Shown here: positions 13,801 through 20,657 of the stretch, one piece after another | Numbering within the stretch: position 1 is the first letter of the stretch | Layout of the letters: each line of letters begins with the position of its first letter | Virus record (IMG/VR): IMGVR_UViG_3300030103_000465 | Coordinates: 1 to 29,560 of that record | Strand: one strand, 5' to 3' | DNA length: 29,560 nt | Source of the DNA: a virus | Notes under the pieces: generated by a model | What the model saw: only the letters and a program-made list of their open reading frames with translations | Database searches by the model: none | What the model was told of the DNA's origin: nothing | Program-made: the position numbers and the translations under genes

Positions 13801-13814
13801 ATTGATTAATCAAT
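13801..13814 (+). promoter_or_regulatory. 14-bp perfect palindrome over the predicted late start site
   Basis: ATTGATTAATCAAT is a perfect inverted repeat 2 nt after the ACGTTATA core, covering the predicted transcription start (~13804). Its position fits an operator. None of the other four late promoters has it. Confidence 0.45.
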
Positions 13815-13825
13815 CTTTTTCAATT

Positions 13826-14068
13826 ATGGATAAAAGAATAAACAATGGGGGAAAGCGTGAGGGTGCAGGTAGAAAGCCTAAGACAGAAGAAATCAAACTA
13901 TTAGAAAAACTCACACCACTTGAGCCTTTAGCATTTGAAGCTCTTAAAAAAGGTTTAGAGAAAGGCGACTTTAAATATGTACAACTATACTACAACTATG
14001 TAGCAGGTAAACCAAAAGAAACAAAGGACATACACATAAACGAAGATGTACCTTTATTTATTGATTAA
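13826..14068 (+). CDS. terS: Terminase small subunit-like protein
   Basis: Starts at ATG 13826 (MDKRINNGGKREGAGRKPKT); an in-frame TTG at 13802 lies inside the palindrome and is less likely. The 80-residue product has the 'NGGKREGAGRKPK' N-terminus found in many phage small terminases and DNA-binding proteins. A helical oligomerisation region follows (LEPLAFEALKKGLEKGDFKY, VQLYYNYVAGKPKETKDIHI). Small terminases recognise the packaging site and regulate the large subunit. Direct adjacency to terL (TAATG) supports the role. It is shorter than typical TerS proteins. Confidence 0.75.
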   Translation: MDKRINNGGKREGAGRKPKTEEIKLLEKLTPLEPLAFEALKKGLEKGDFKYVQLYYNYVAGKPKETKDIHINEDVPLFID

Positions 14069-15237
14069 TGCAAGTAACCAAAACCTCAGCACTACTTAAA
14101 CTCAGAGAACTTGAGAAACGAGTTCGTATAATTAGAGGAGGCTCATCAGCAGGTAAGACAATAGCAATCATAGCAATACTTATAGACTATGCAATTCGCA
14201 ACAAGGGAAAAGAAATAAGCATAGTAGCTGAATCAATACCACACTTGCGTAGAGGTGCTTTAAAAGACTTCTTAAACATCTTAAAGGGGTTGAATAGGTA
14301 TGATGATAGAAAGTTCAATAAAAGTACCTTAAAATACGAATTTAGTAATGGTAGCTATATAGAGTTCTTTAGTACAGATCAGCCAGACAAACTAAGAGGC
14401 GCAAGAAGAACAGACTTATTTATAAACGAGTGTAACAATGTTAGCTTTGATTCCTACCAACAACTAGCAGTTAGAACATCAGGTAACATATGGCTTGACT
14501 ACAATCCTGCTAATTTGTTTTGGGTAGACAAAGAACTAATAGGACAGCAAGATGCGAACTTCATAACCTTAACTTACAAAGATAACGACAGCCTACCAGA
14601 GTCAATAATAAAAGAAATAGAAAAAGCAAAAGAGAAGGGTAAAACCTCAACCTATTGGGCGAATTGGTGGAAAGTGTACGGACTAGGGCAGATAGGTAGT
14701 TTAGAGGGTGTATGTATTCCTGATTGGAAACCTATAGACAATATACCACAAGAAGCAAGATTACTTTGCTCAGGCTTAGACTTTGGTTATTCTGTAGATC
14801 CCTCAACAATCATTAGACTATACAAATGGAATGATGCTTATATCTTTGATGAAGTGCTTTACCGAAAGGGTATGTTAAATAGAGATTTAAGTTACTTCAT
14901 CAAACAGAACGAGATACGAGAAAACATATACGCAGATAGTGCAGAGCCTAAGTCTATTCAGGAGCTGAGGAACTACGGACACAAAGTATTCCCTGTAACA
15001 AAGGGTAGAGATTCTATAGTCTACGGAATAAACCTAATTAACCAAAACGAAATCTACATTACATCTAGTTCTAAGAATCTAATTATGGAGCTGCAAGGTT
15101 ATGTTTGGGATAAAGACAAAGAGGGTAACAATCTACAAAAACCTACAGGTACACACCCTGATTGTATAGATGCAGCACGATACGCTTTAATGATGCAACT
15201 AAAGAATCCAAATAGAGGACAATATGCAATAAGGTAA
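14068..15237 (+). CDS. terL: Terminase large subunit
   Basis: A 389-residue packaging motor (Terminase_3/PBSX-like type). The ATPase domain has Walker A GGSSAGKT (24-31) and Walker B DLFINE (116-121, catalytic Glu121), with a coupling-type region near IWLDYNPANLFWVD (141-154). The RNase-H-fold nuclease domain has acidic residues in SGLDFGYSVDP (Asp238), IYADSAEP (Asp290) and THPDCIDAARYA (Asp365/Asp368). It translocates DNA into the prohead and cuts concatemers. Unusually, the next structural gene is a tail chaperone, not the portal, after a 545-nt non-coding gap. Confidence 0.95.
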   Translation: MQVTKTSALLKLRELEKRVRIIRGGSSAGKTIAIIAILIDYAIRNKGKEISIVAESIPHLRRGALKDFLNILKGLNRYDDRKFNKSTLKYEFSNGSYIEFFSTDQPDKLRGARRTDLFINECNNVSFDSYQQLAVRTSGNIWLDYNPANLFWVDKELIGQQDANFITLTYKDNDSLPESIIKEIEKAKEKGKTSTYWANWWKVYGLGQIGSLEGVCIPDWKPIDNIPQEARLLCSGLDFGYSVDPSTIIRLYKWNDAYIFDEVLYRKGMLNRDLSYFIKQNEIRENIYADSAEPKSIQELRNYGHKVFPVTKGRDSIVYGINLINQNEIYITSSSKNLIMELQGYVWDKDKEGNNLQKPTGTHPDCIDAARYALMMQLKNPNRGQYAIR

Positions 15238-15267
15238 ATGTTAAAGAAATGTTAAAATTATGTTAAA
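15238..15267 (+). repeat. Three ATGTTAAA direct repeats at 11-bp spacing
   Basis: ATGTTAAA occurs at 15238-15245, 15249-15256 and 15260-15267, an exact 11-bp period (one helical turn). A near copy in inverse orientation (ATTAACAT) is at 15289-15296. The array starts at the base after the terL stop and precedes the ncRNA promoter. It looks like an iteron or regulator-binding array. Confidence 0.55.
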
Positions 15268-15281
15268 GTGTATATAGGGTA

Positions 15282-15311
15282 TTGTTTTATTAACATTTGT
15301 TTGTATATTTG
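15282..15311 (+). promoter_or_regulatory. Host-type promoter of the non-coding RNA
   Basis: TTG (15282-15284), 19 nt, TATATTTG (15304-15311). This fits the Bacteroidota TTG-N19-TANNTTTG pattern exactly. The predicted start is about 15316-15319. The 14-mer ATTAACATTTGTTT within the spacer also occurs before the gene at 10525. Confidence 0.65.
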
Positions 15312-15434
15312 AAGTGTAATTAATTTTACAATGTTCTTTAAAATATTGAAAGTCAAACAAGGAAATTTGTCTACATAGAGATATGTATGAGAAGCGAGTA
15401 GTAGTGTCTGAGATAGTGGCATTAATATTTGAGT

Positions 15435-15443
15435 TGTGGATAA
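15435..15443 (-). promoter_or_regulatory. Exact consensus DnaA box (reverse strand)
   Basis: TGTGGATAA, the reverse complement of TTATCCACA, lies in the internal loop of the ncRNA's long stem. With the iteron-like array upstream and a phage DnaA-domain-IV-like gene, it suggests an origin here. A single 9-mer can occur by chance in a window this size. Confidence 0.4.
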
Positions 15444-15717
15444 TGAAACGGAGGTGCAATTCCTCCACTCGGTATTAATCGAGTTAGTGTAGCAGCAATC
15501 ACGCAGATGATTATACGAGTTTAAGCTCATTACTTAAACAAAATTATAATTTCGAAACAACAAAAGAATATACTCGGACAACGGATGGTAAAGGGACAAC
15601 CCAACCATTAAAGACTCAGAAGTGTAACCAGCAAGTCGCATAGCTGGGAGGTTAGAAAAGATAATGCGCATCTTGATAACTTACTGGAGTACCTAACTTA
15701 TTTGACATTTATTAAAT

Positions 15718-15746
15718 AACCCTCGCAGATATGTGGGGGTTTTTTT
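15718..15746 (+). terminator. Intrinsic terminator of the ncRNA
   Basis: AACCCTCGC (15718-15726) pairs with GTGGGGGTT (15733-15741), nine pairs including two G-U, around the loop AGATAT. Ts follow to 15746. It separates the RNA from the late promoter starting at 15750. Confidence 0.85.
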
Positions 15747-15749
15747 ATG

Positions 15750-15777
15750 CTCTAAAACTTTTTTTTCTTACGTTATA
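15750..15777 (+). promoter_or_regulatory. Late promoter element, tail operon
   Basis: CTCTAAAA (15750-15757), 12 nt, ACGTTATA (15770-15777), then 5 nt to ATG 15783. Directly follows the terminator, so tail genes get a fresh transcript. Predicted start at the A of the ATG. Confidence 0.75.
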
Positions 15778-15782
15778 TATAT

Positions 15783-16430
15783 ATGAAAGTAGAGGTATAT
15801 ATTCCAGATACTCTAAGCGAGATAACCTTAGGGCAATATCAAAAGTATCTAAAGATACAATCTGAGAACGATGACGAGAACTTCTTAGCTATGAAAATGA
15901 TTGAAATATTTTGTGGACTGAGAGGCGACACAATACTAGCTATGAAAGCTAAAAGTATAAAAGACATAACAGCTATTCTTACTAATATGTTTAACGAAAA
16001 ACCTCAGCTAGTAAAAGAATTTAAAATGGGTAGCAAGACTTATGGCTTTATCCCAAAACTAGAAGATATGAGTTTTGGTGAATATATTGATCTTGATACC
16101 TACATTAGTGATACTGACAATTTACATAGAGCTATGGGTGTTTTATATCGTCCTATTAAACAAAAATACGGAGACAAATATCTTATAGAAGATTATAATG
16201 GTGAAGAAACTGATATTATGAAATCTATGCCTATGGATGCTGTATTAAGTTCTATTATTTTTTTTTATCATTTAGGGATGGAATTGTCTCAAGCTATGAT
16301 GAACTCTTTGGAGGAGGAGGAGATAGCCTTACTGCATCAGCAAATTTTGGGAGAAAATGGGGATGGTATCAATCACTTTTCGGACTCTCTCAAGGAGATA
16401 TTACAAGATTTAAAGATATCACTAAACTAA
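15783..16430 (+). CDS. Tail assembly chaperone (frame 0 product)
   Basis: A 215-residue protein resembling tail assembly chaperones of flavobacterial siphophages: ITLGQYQKYLKIQ, KMIEIFCGL, MGSKTYGFIPKLEDMSFGEY, IDLDTYISD, LYRPIKQKYGDKYLIEDYNG, MPMDAVLSSIIFFYHLGMEL. The C-terminus (ILGENGDGINHFSDSLKEIL) is also protein-like. A second conserved-looking frame (-1) overlaps its 3' end and continues past its stop, as expected for chaperones made in a short and a frameshifted long form that coat the tape measure protein. It starts 5 nt after a late promoter core, with no ribosome-binding site visible. Confidence 0.75.
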   Translation: MKVEVYIPDTLSEITLGQYQKYLKIQSENDDENFLAMKMIEIFCGLRGDTILAMKAKSIKDITAILTNMFNEKPQLVKEFKMGSKTYGFIPKLEDMSFGEYIDLDTYISDTDNLHRAMGVLYRPIKQKYGDKYLIEDYNGEETDIMKSMPMDAVLSSIIFFYHLGMELSQAMMNSLEEEEIALLHQQILGENGDGINHFSDSLKEILQDLKISLN

Positions 16431-16519
16431 ACGTACACGAATGTTTATATGCACTTAGCTTTATGAAAGAAAAAGCAGAGTTAGAAGCAAAACAAATGAA
16501 AAGCAAAATGAGAAAATGA
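16214..16519 (+). CDS. -1 frame extension of the tail assembly chaperone
   Basis: The -1 frame is open from 16214 (after TGA 16211-16213) to TGA 16517-16519 and contains no ATG, GTG or TTG before an ATG at 16463. Its last part reads NFGRKWGWYQSLFGLSQGDI, TRFKDITKLNVHECLYALSF, MKEKAELEAKQMKSKMRK. That is a pattern I know from chaperone long forms (FG.KWGWYQS...GLS.GDIT.F...T.L..HECL..LSF.KEK.ELEAK). It must be reached by a -1 shift from the upstream frame. A run of nine Ts (16258-16266) gives an in-frame slippery T-TTT-TTT at 16259-16265 inside the window allowed; the exact slip site is inference. The stop overlaps the next ATG. Confidence 0.65.
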   Translation, partial: YYEIYAYGCCIKFYYFFLSFRDGIVSSYDELFGGGGDSLTASANFGRKWGWYQSLFGLSQGDITRFKDITKLNVHECLYALSFMKEKAELEAKQMKSKMRK

Positions 16520-16989
16520 GCAATCAAGGAGTAAGAGGCTATTATCAAATAACACAAACTATTAAGACTAATCTCTTAGCAGATGAGAATGTCAATACAG
16601 TAACCACAGGTGATATATTCGACATAGACTTATCTAAGCAAACAATATTTCCTTTAAGTCATATAATAGTAAACAACGTAAGTATACAAGAACAAGTCCT
16701 TAACTTTAACATTACTATAATGTGTATGGATATAGTAGACGAATCTAAAGACGAAACAACAGACATATTTAGAGGCAACAACAATGAGCAAGATATACTA
16801 AACACACAATTAGCCGTAGCTAATAAGTTAGTGGGATTGTTAAGCAAAGGCACACTATATCAAGACAAATATCAGTTATCTGGTGATGCAAGTTGTGAGT
16901 TTTTTTATGAAAGGTTTGAGAATAGAATGGCAGGTGTAGCTTGTACGTTTAATGTATTGATTGCAAATGATATAAACGTATGCAGTTAA
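16516..16989 (+). CDS. Tail/neck completion-type structural protein
   Basis: A 157-residue protein starting in an ATGA overlap with the chaperone extension. Typical segments are GYYQITQTIKTNLLADENVN, DLSKQTIFPLSHIIVNNVSI and SCEFFYERFENRMAGVACTF-NV. The 'F.ERFENRMAG' motif recurs in conserved phage proteins encoded next to gp10-like connectors. The position suggests a tail terminator or head-tail joining protein. It overlaps the next gene by 10 nt. Confidence 0.6.
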   Translation: MSNQGVRGYYQITQTIKTNLLADENVNTVTTGDIFDIDLSKQTIFPLSHIIVNNVSIQEQVLNFNITIMCMDIVDESKDETTDIFRGNNNEQDILNTQLAVANKLVGLLSKGTLYQDKYQLSGDASCEFFYERFENRMAGVACTFNVLIANDINVCS

Positions 16990-17474
16990 AAGAAGTCAAA
17001 GAGGAATTAAATAAGTTTGGAAAGTTTGTAGTACAACAAGCTAGGACACGACTTACAAAAAGCAAAAAAAACGTAAGCAAGAAACTATACAACAGTTTAA
17101 ATTATACAATTAATGAAAGCGATACCTCAACAAGTATAATCTTTGAAATGGAGGACTATGGTAAGTTTCAAGATGAGGGGGTTAGTGGAACTAAAAAAAA
17201 ATACAACACACCTTATAGTTATAAGTCTAAAATGCCTCCTAGTAAAGCATTTAGTCAATGGGTAGTTAGAAAAGGTTTGAAGGGTGTAAGAGATGATAAA
17301 GGTAGGTTTATAAAACGTAAGAGTATGCAATACTTAATAGCTAGAAGCATTTTTACACACGGAATAAAACCAACTATGTTTTTTACAATACCCTTTAATC
17401 AAGCGTTTGAGAAACTACCTCCTGAGTTACAAGAAAAATTTGGTATAGATATAGAAAACATAATATTTGAATAA
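16980..17474 (+). CDS. HK97 gp10-like connector/neck protein
   Basis: A 164-residue protein: LKEVKEELNKFGKFVVQQAR, TRLTKSKKNVSKKLYNSLNY, EMEDYGKFQDEGVSGTKKKY, PYSYKSKMPPSKAFSQWVVR, KPTMFFTIPFNQAFEKLPPE. The 'YGKFQDEGVSG' and 'FFTIPFNQAFEKLPPEL' segments are typical of the HK97-gp10-like family in Bacteroidota phages. Such proteins sit at the head-tail junction and set tail completion. It overlaps the next ATG by one base (TAATG). Confidence 0.7.
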   Translation: MQLKEVKEELNKFGKFVVQQARTRLTKSKKNVSKKLYNSLNYTINESDTSTSIIFEMEDYGKFQDEGVSGTKKKYNTPYSYKSKMPPSKAFSQWVVRKGLKGVRDDKGRFIKRKSMQYLIARSIFTHGIKPTMFFTIPFNQAFEKLPPELQEKFGIDIENIIFE

Positions 17475-18418
17475 TGGCTAATATACTACTTAGAAGTCCG
17501 TATTTTGTTACAATCACTACAGGTGGGCATTTGTCTGCACAATTAGCATTAACGATAGATGGTACACTTAGATACACAATACTTAAAAACGCAGTAAGCA
17601 ATAGAACAGTATTTGAGATTGCTACTTTAGCTAAGGATTATTATATAGACGATTATGGTGGTAGTACAGGTGCTACTTTTGATACTGTAGCTATATCTTA
17701 TGTAGTTACTACTTTTACGGCTGTAGATGGTGGAGGCACAGGCACAGCTCAGGGTGCAGTAACACATACAGGTTTCTATGGATATTCTGATTTCTGGAGT
17801 GGTGTAAATCAAGACATAGATCCTGACGACTTTGAACTAACAAATACAGGTGGTAGTCAAGTAATATACTTACCAGACAATACAGCAGGGTTTGCTTGGG
17901 ATATGAACTCAGGCACACCAACAAGAGTAGCTATAGGTACAAGTGATACTAGCAAAGCTGCAACATCTGGCAATTACACTTGGACTATTGAAAGAATATG
18001 TAGTCCTAAATACACACCTATACAGATGAGGTTTATAAATAAAAATGGCGCACCTCAGGACTTTTACTTTTTCTTAAAATCTGTAGAAAGCGTAAACACA
18101 AAAAGCGAAACATTTAAACGTAACATATTTGTACAATCCTCATCAAACTATAGTACAACAAATCACCAAACAAAAACATTTAACAAAACAGGCAAAAAAC
18201 GATTTACATTAAATACTAATTATTTAATTGAGGCATATAATGACGTAATAGAAGATATAATGCTAAGTGAGTATGTATGGGTTAAGATTGGTAATGATTT
18301 CCACCCTGTTACAGTTATAACAAGCTCATTAGTTAAAAAGACATCAGTTAATGATAGATTAATGCAATATACTTTAGAAGTAGAAGATGCTAACGATATT
18401 ATCAATAATATACTATAA
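17474..18418 (+). CDS. Phage tail structural protein (314 aa)
   Basis: Beta-rich protein beginning MANILLRSPYFVTITTGGHL-SAQLALTIDGTLRYTI, with FEIATLAKDYYID, then a variable Gly/Thr-rich stretch, and a conserved C-terminal part (WTIERICSPKYTPIQMRFIN, KNGAPQDFYFFLKSVESVNT, KSETFKRNIF). I recognise this as a family regularly encoded before the large tail protein and tape measure in flavobacterial siphophages. A distal-tail or baseplate role is likely but not proven. TAATG joins it to the next gene. Confidence 0.6.
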   Translation: MANILLRSPYFVTITTGGHLSAQLALTIDGTLRYTILKNAVSNRTVFEIATLAKDYYIDDYGGSTGATFDTVAISYVVTTFTAVDGGGTGTAQGAVTHTGFYGYSDFWSGVNQDIDPDDFELTNTGGSQVIYLPDNTAGFAWDMNSGTPTRVAIGTSDTSKAATSGNYTWTIERICSPKYTPIQMRFINKNGAPQDFYFFLKSVESVNTKSETFKRNIFVQSSSNYSTTNHQTKTFNKTGKKRFTLNTNYLIEAYNDVIEDIMLSEYVWVKIGNDFHPVTVITSSLVKKTSVNDRLMQYTLEVEDANDIINNIL

Positions 18419-20517
18419 TGAAGCGTGAGGTACAATTATTCATACAAGATACTAGAGTTGATTTGTTCCAAGATGAAACAATTAGTGTTACTGATTCGAT
18501 ACAAAATGTTTCAGACATAAGTAAAGTATTTACACCTTTTTCAAAACAGTTTAATGTACCTGCATCCTCAACAAACAACAAACTATTTAAGCATTACTAT
18601 AACTTTGATATTCAAGATGGTTTTGATGCTAGGTTTACAGTAAGTGCAAGAATCGAAATAAACCACGTTCCTTTTAAATCAGGTAAGCTAAGGTTAAATG
18701 GTGTAGGTATGAAAAACAATCTACCACATACATATAAGGTAGTATTTTTTGGTGAGCCTAATAGTCTTAAAGAGCTTTTTGGAGATGAGGACTTGAGTAG
18801 TTTAAATGGTTTATCTACCTATGATATAAAAAGCGACACAGTAACAGGAGACGTTGAAGACGCTTTTAAGACAGGTTTACAAAGTACAGGATTAAATGCT
18901 ACGAATATAAGCAATCGAAATATTGTAGTTCCTTTAATTACGCTACAAAACTATTACTCTTATGACACACCAAGTACAAATAGGCTAGATAATGTATTGT
19001 TTAGTAATCTAAAAAAAGAATTAAAACCTGCGATTAAAGTCTTACGAATTATAGAAGCTATACAAACACAATATAACTTAACCTTTAATATGTCAGATGA
19101 TGGCAGTCTAAAAACTTTTTTTGGTAGTGATGTATTTGATGAATTATATCTTTGGTTACATAGACAAAAAACTCCACACAATGATTTAAACAGCACAACA
19201 CAATCTTTTGGTATAAACTATAATTCTTTAGGAGTTAAAAAAACTTTGAGTGATTATACTATAATATCTGGAGGTGGAACGGATGTGTTATCTGGTGGTA
19301 AACTTACAATCAATGAGGGTGAGTCTTATTCGTTAAGGTTTAGGTTTATTGCAAGTTCAGCTAACGTACCAATAGAAATAGTTTCCAAAGACAAAACAAC
19401 AAACGAGTTACTAGGTGTACAAGAGAGAATCACAACAGCAGGTGCAATGACAGTTTCTTTTATAGGTTTAACAAGTGGTAATTTATCTTCTAGGGTTTTT
19501 GATCCAGAGATTAGATTTAACAATAACACAAACCAAGCTATAAGTTTTTCTGCACAAACAACTTTATTAAATTTTGGTTTAGAAATAGATAAAACTGTTA
19601 ACGGAGTTACAACACAACATTTTTACGCTAATAATTCGTTTCAATTAGCATATATGATTTTTATACAAGATTACCTACCCAAAATAAAAGTCATAGATTT
19701 TCTTACAGGATTGTTTAAGATGTTTAACCTAGTTGCTTATAGCAAGAAAGGTACAAGTACAATATTTGTACAAACCTTTGACGATTTTATGACATTAGGA
19801 ACATCAAGAGATATAACAGAATACATAGACATAAATCAAAGTACGATAGATCGTCCTGTTCCATACAATCAAATAAACTTTAAATATTCACCACCTGTAA
19901 CTCAAACAAGTTTAAGATTTATAAATGATTATGCCCAAGTATTCGGAGACTTAAATTATTCATCACCAGAAAAGTATGATGGACAAGCATTCAACATAGA
20001 TGTGCCTTTTGAAAGAAGTGTACTTATAAATTTAAGAGATAACTCTGGGGTTTTAACAAATAACGTACTAGCTTGGTGGGTAGATGCAGATAGTAAAACA
20101 ACTTTAGGTAAACCATATTTGTTCTTTAATAGGTTGATAGATTCTAGTAGCAACACAATTACAACAGGTAATTTTACAAGTTATAATGCAGCATCAAATG
20201 TATCAAGCGATGAAAACCACACATTAAATTTTGGTGCAGAGTATGATGAGTTTAACAAAGATATAAATGCAAATAGTTTGTTTAGTAGATTCTATGAGCA
20301 ATATGTTGTACAAACCTATAATCAAAATGGTAGAATTATAAAGGTATCTGCTAATTTACCTATAAGTTTTGTTTTGAACTATGGAGTAAATGACATCATC
20401 GTAATAAACGGACAAGAGTATTATATAAACTCAATACAAACAGATTTAACAACAGGCAAATCACAATTAGAATTAATAGTAAAAAAGGTTGCCTATACAA
20501 ATAGTGTACTAACGTGA
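18418..20517 (+). CDS. Large phage tail protein (699 aa)
   Basis: Starts MKREVQLFIQDTRVDLFQDE, then SVTDSIQNVSDISKVFTPFS and KQFNVPASSTNNKLFKHYYN. That N-terminal signature belongs to a large tail protein family in Bacteroidota phages. The middle is Ser/Thr/Asn-rich beta structure. Towards the C-terminus are KVIDFLTGLFKMFNLVAYSK and NGQEYYINSIQTDLTTGKSQ, which look like a baseplate-hub/tail-associated domain. No peptidase motif is obvious. Probably part of the tail tip or baseplate. It is the longest gene in the window and overlaps a small gene at its stop. Confidence 0.65.
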   Translation: MKREVQLFIQDTRVDLFQDETISVTDSIQNVSDISKVFTPFSKQFNVPASSTNNKLFKHYYNFDIQDGFDARFTVSARIEINHVPFKSGKLRLNGVGMKNNLPHTYKVVFFGEPNSLKELFGDEDLSSLNGLSTYDIKSDTVTGDVEDAFKTGLQSTGLNATNISNRNIVVPLITLQNYYSYDTPSTNRLDNVLFSNLKKELKPAIKVLRIIEAIQTQYNLTFNMSDDGSLKTFFGSDVFDELYLWLHRQKTPHNDLNSTTQSFGINYNSLGVKKTLSDYTIISGGGTDVLSGGKLTINEGESYSLRFRFIASSANVPIEIVSKDKTTNELLGVQERITTAGAMTVSFIGLTSGNLSSRVFDPEIRFNNNTNQAISFSAQTTLLNFGLEIDKTVNGVTTQHFYANNSFQLAYMIFIQDYLPKIKVIDFLTGLFKMFNLVAYSKKGTSTIFVQTFDDFMTLGTSRDITEYIDINQSTIDRPVPYNQINFKYSPPVTQTSLRFINDYAQVFGDLNYSSPEKYDGQAFNIDVPFERSVLINLRDNSGVLTNNVLAWWVDADSKTTLGKPYLFFNRLIDSSSNTITTGNFTSYNAASNVSSDENHTLNFGAEYDEFNKDINANSLFSRFYEQYVVQTYNQNGRIIKVSANLPISFVLNYGVNDIIVINGQEYYINSIQTDLTTGKSQLELIVKKVAYTNSVLT

Positions 20518-20657
20518 TAAAAAATATATTAGACTTATTGCCTTATGCAAAAGGCGAAACAGAAAACATAAAAATAGCTAAGGGTAAATACAAACACCCA
20601 GAGAGTATAAAGGAAGCATACAACGATTTTAAAAAACAAATATGGCAAAAGAAGTAA
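20514..20657 (+). CDS. Small hypothetical protein (47 aa), GTG start
   Basis: GTG at 20514 overlaps the preceding TGA (GTGA), and TAA at 20655-20657 lies 16 nt into the tape measure gene. The product is MIKNILDLLPYAKGETENIK-IAKGKYKHPESIKEAYNDFK-KQIWQKK, basic and helical. It fills the otherwise untranslated 124 nt before the tape measure. No family recognised. Confidence 0.5.
   Translation: MIKNILDLLPYAKGETENIKIAKGKYKHPESIKEAYNDFKKQIWQKK

Larger units (their letters stand above)
15317..15747 (+). ncRNA. Large structured non-coding RNA candidate (~430 nt)
   Basis: No + strand coding frame fits this gap, but it has a promoter, a terminator and many hairpins. The ends pair: AAAGTCAAA (15349-15357) with TTTGAC-TTT (15701-15710, one bulged A). 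Inside are TACATA-GAGA-TATGTA with a GNRA-type loop (15372-15387) and a long stem 15421-15434/15467-15479 with two G-U pairs. That stem encloses GGAGG/CCTCC (15450-15466). Further hairpins are GTTTAAG/CTTAAAC (15519-15539), ATGGT/ACCAT around GGG-ACAA-CCC (15585-15608), CCAGC/GCTGG (15628-15647) and AAGAT/ATCTT (15658-15674). Ends are approximate. It matches none of tmRNA, RNase P, group I/II intron or pRNA as I remember their conserved motifs. Function unknown; a long riboswitch-like leader or origin transcript is possible. Confidence 0.65.

Noticed and set aside
13802-13825. TTG 13802 as the start of the small terminase
   Set aside because: It lies inside the palindrome, adds eight residues not typical of the family, and ATG 13826 directly precedes the conserved NGGKREGAGRKP region.
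15450-15466. GGAGG-TGCAATT-CCTCC hairpin as the T-arm of a tRNA or tmRNA
   Set aside because: The stem and 7-nt loop fit, but the loop is TGCAATT rather than TTCRANY, no acceptor, D or anticodon arms surround it, and no CCA end follows. It is better explained as a hairpin of the larger RNA.
15241-15530. Two minus-strand open frames in the non-coding gap
   Set aside because: Low-complexity translations without recognisable motifs, oriented against every other gene, and overlapping strong RNA hairpins and the promoter.
15317-15747. Group I or group II intron, or RNase P RNA
   Set aside because: The flanking terL gene ends normally and is not split. I could not find the group I P/Q/R/S core, the group II domain V pattern or the RNase P universal motifs.
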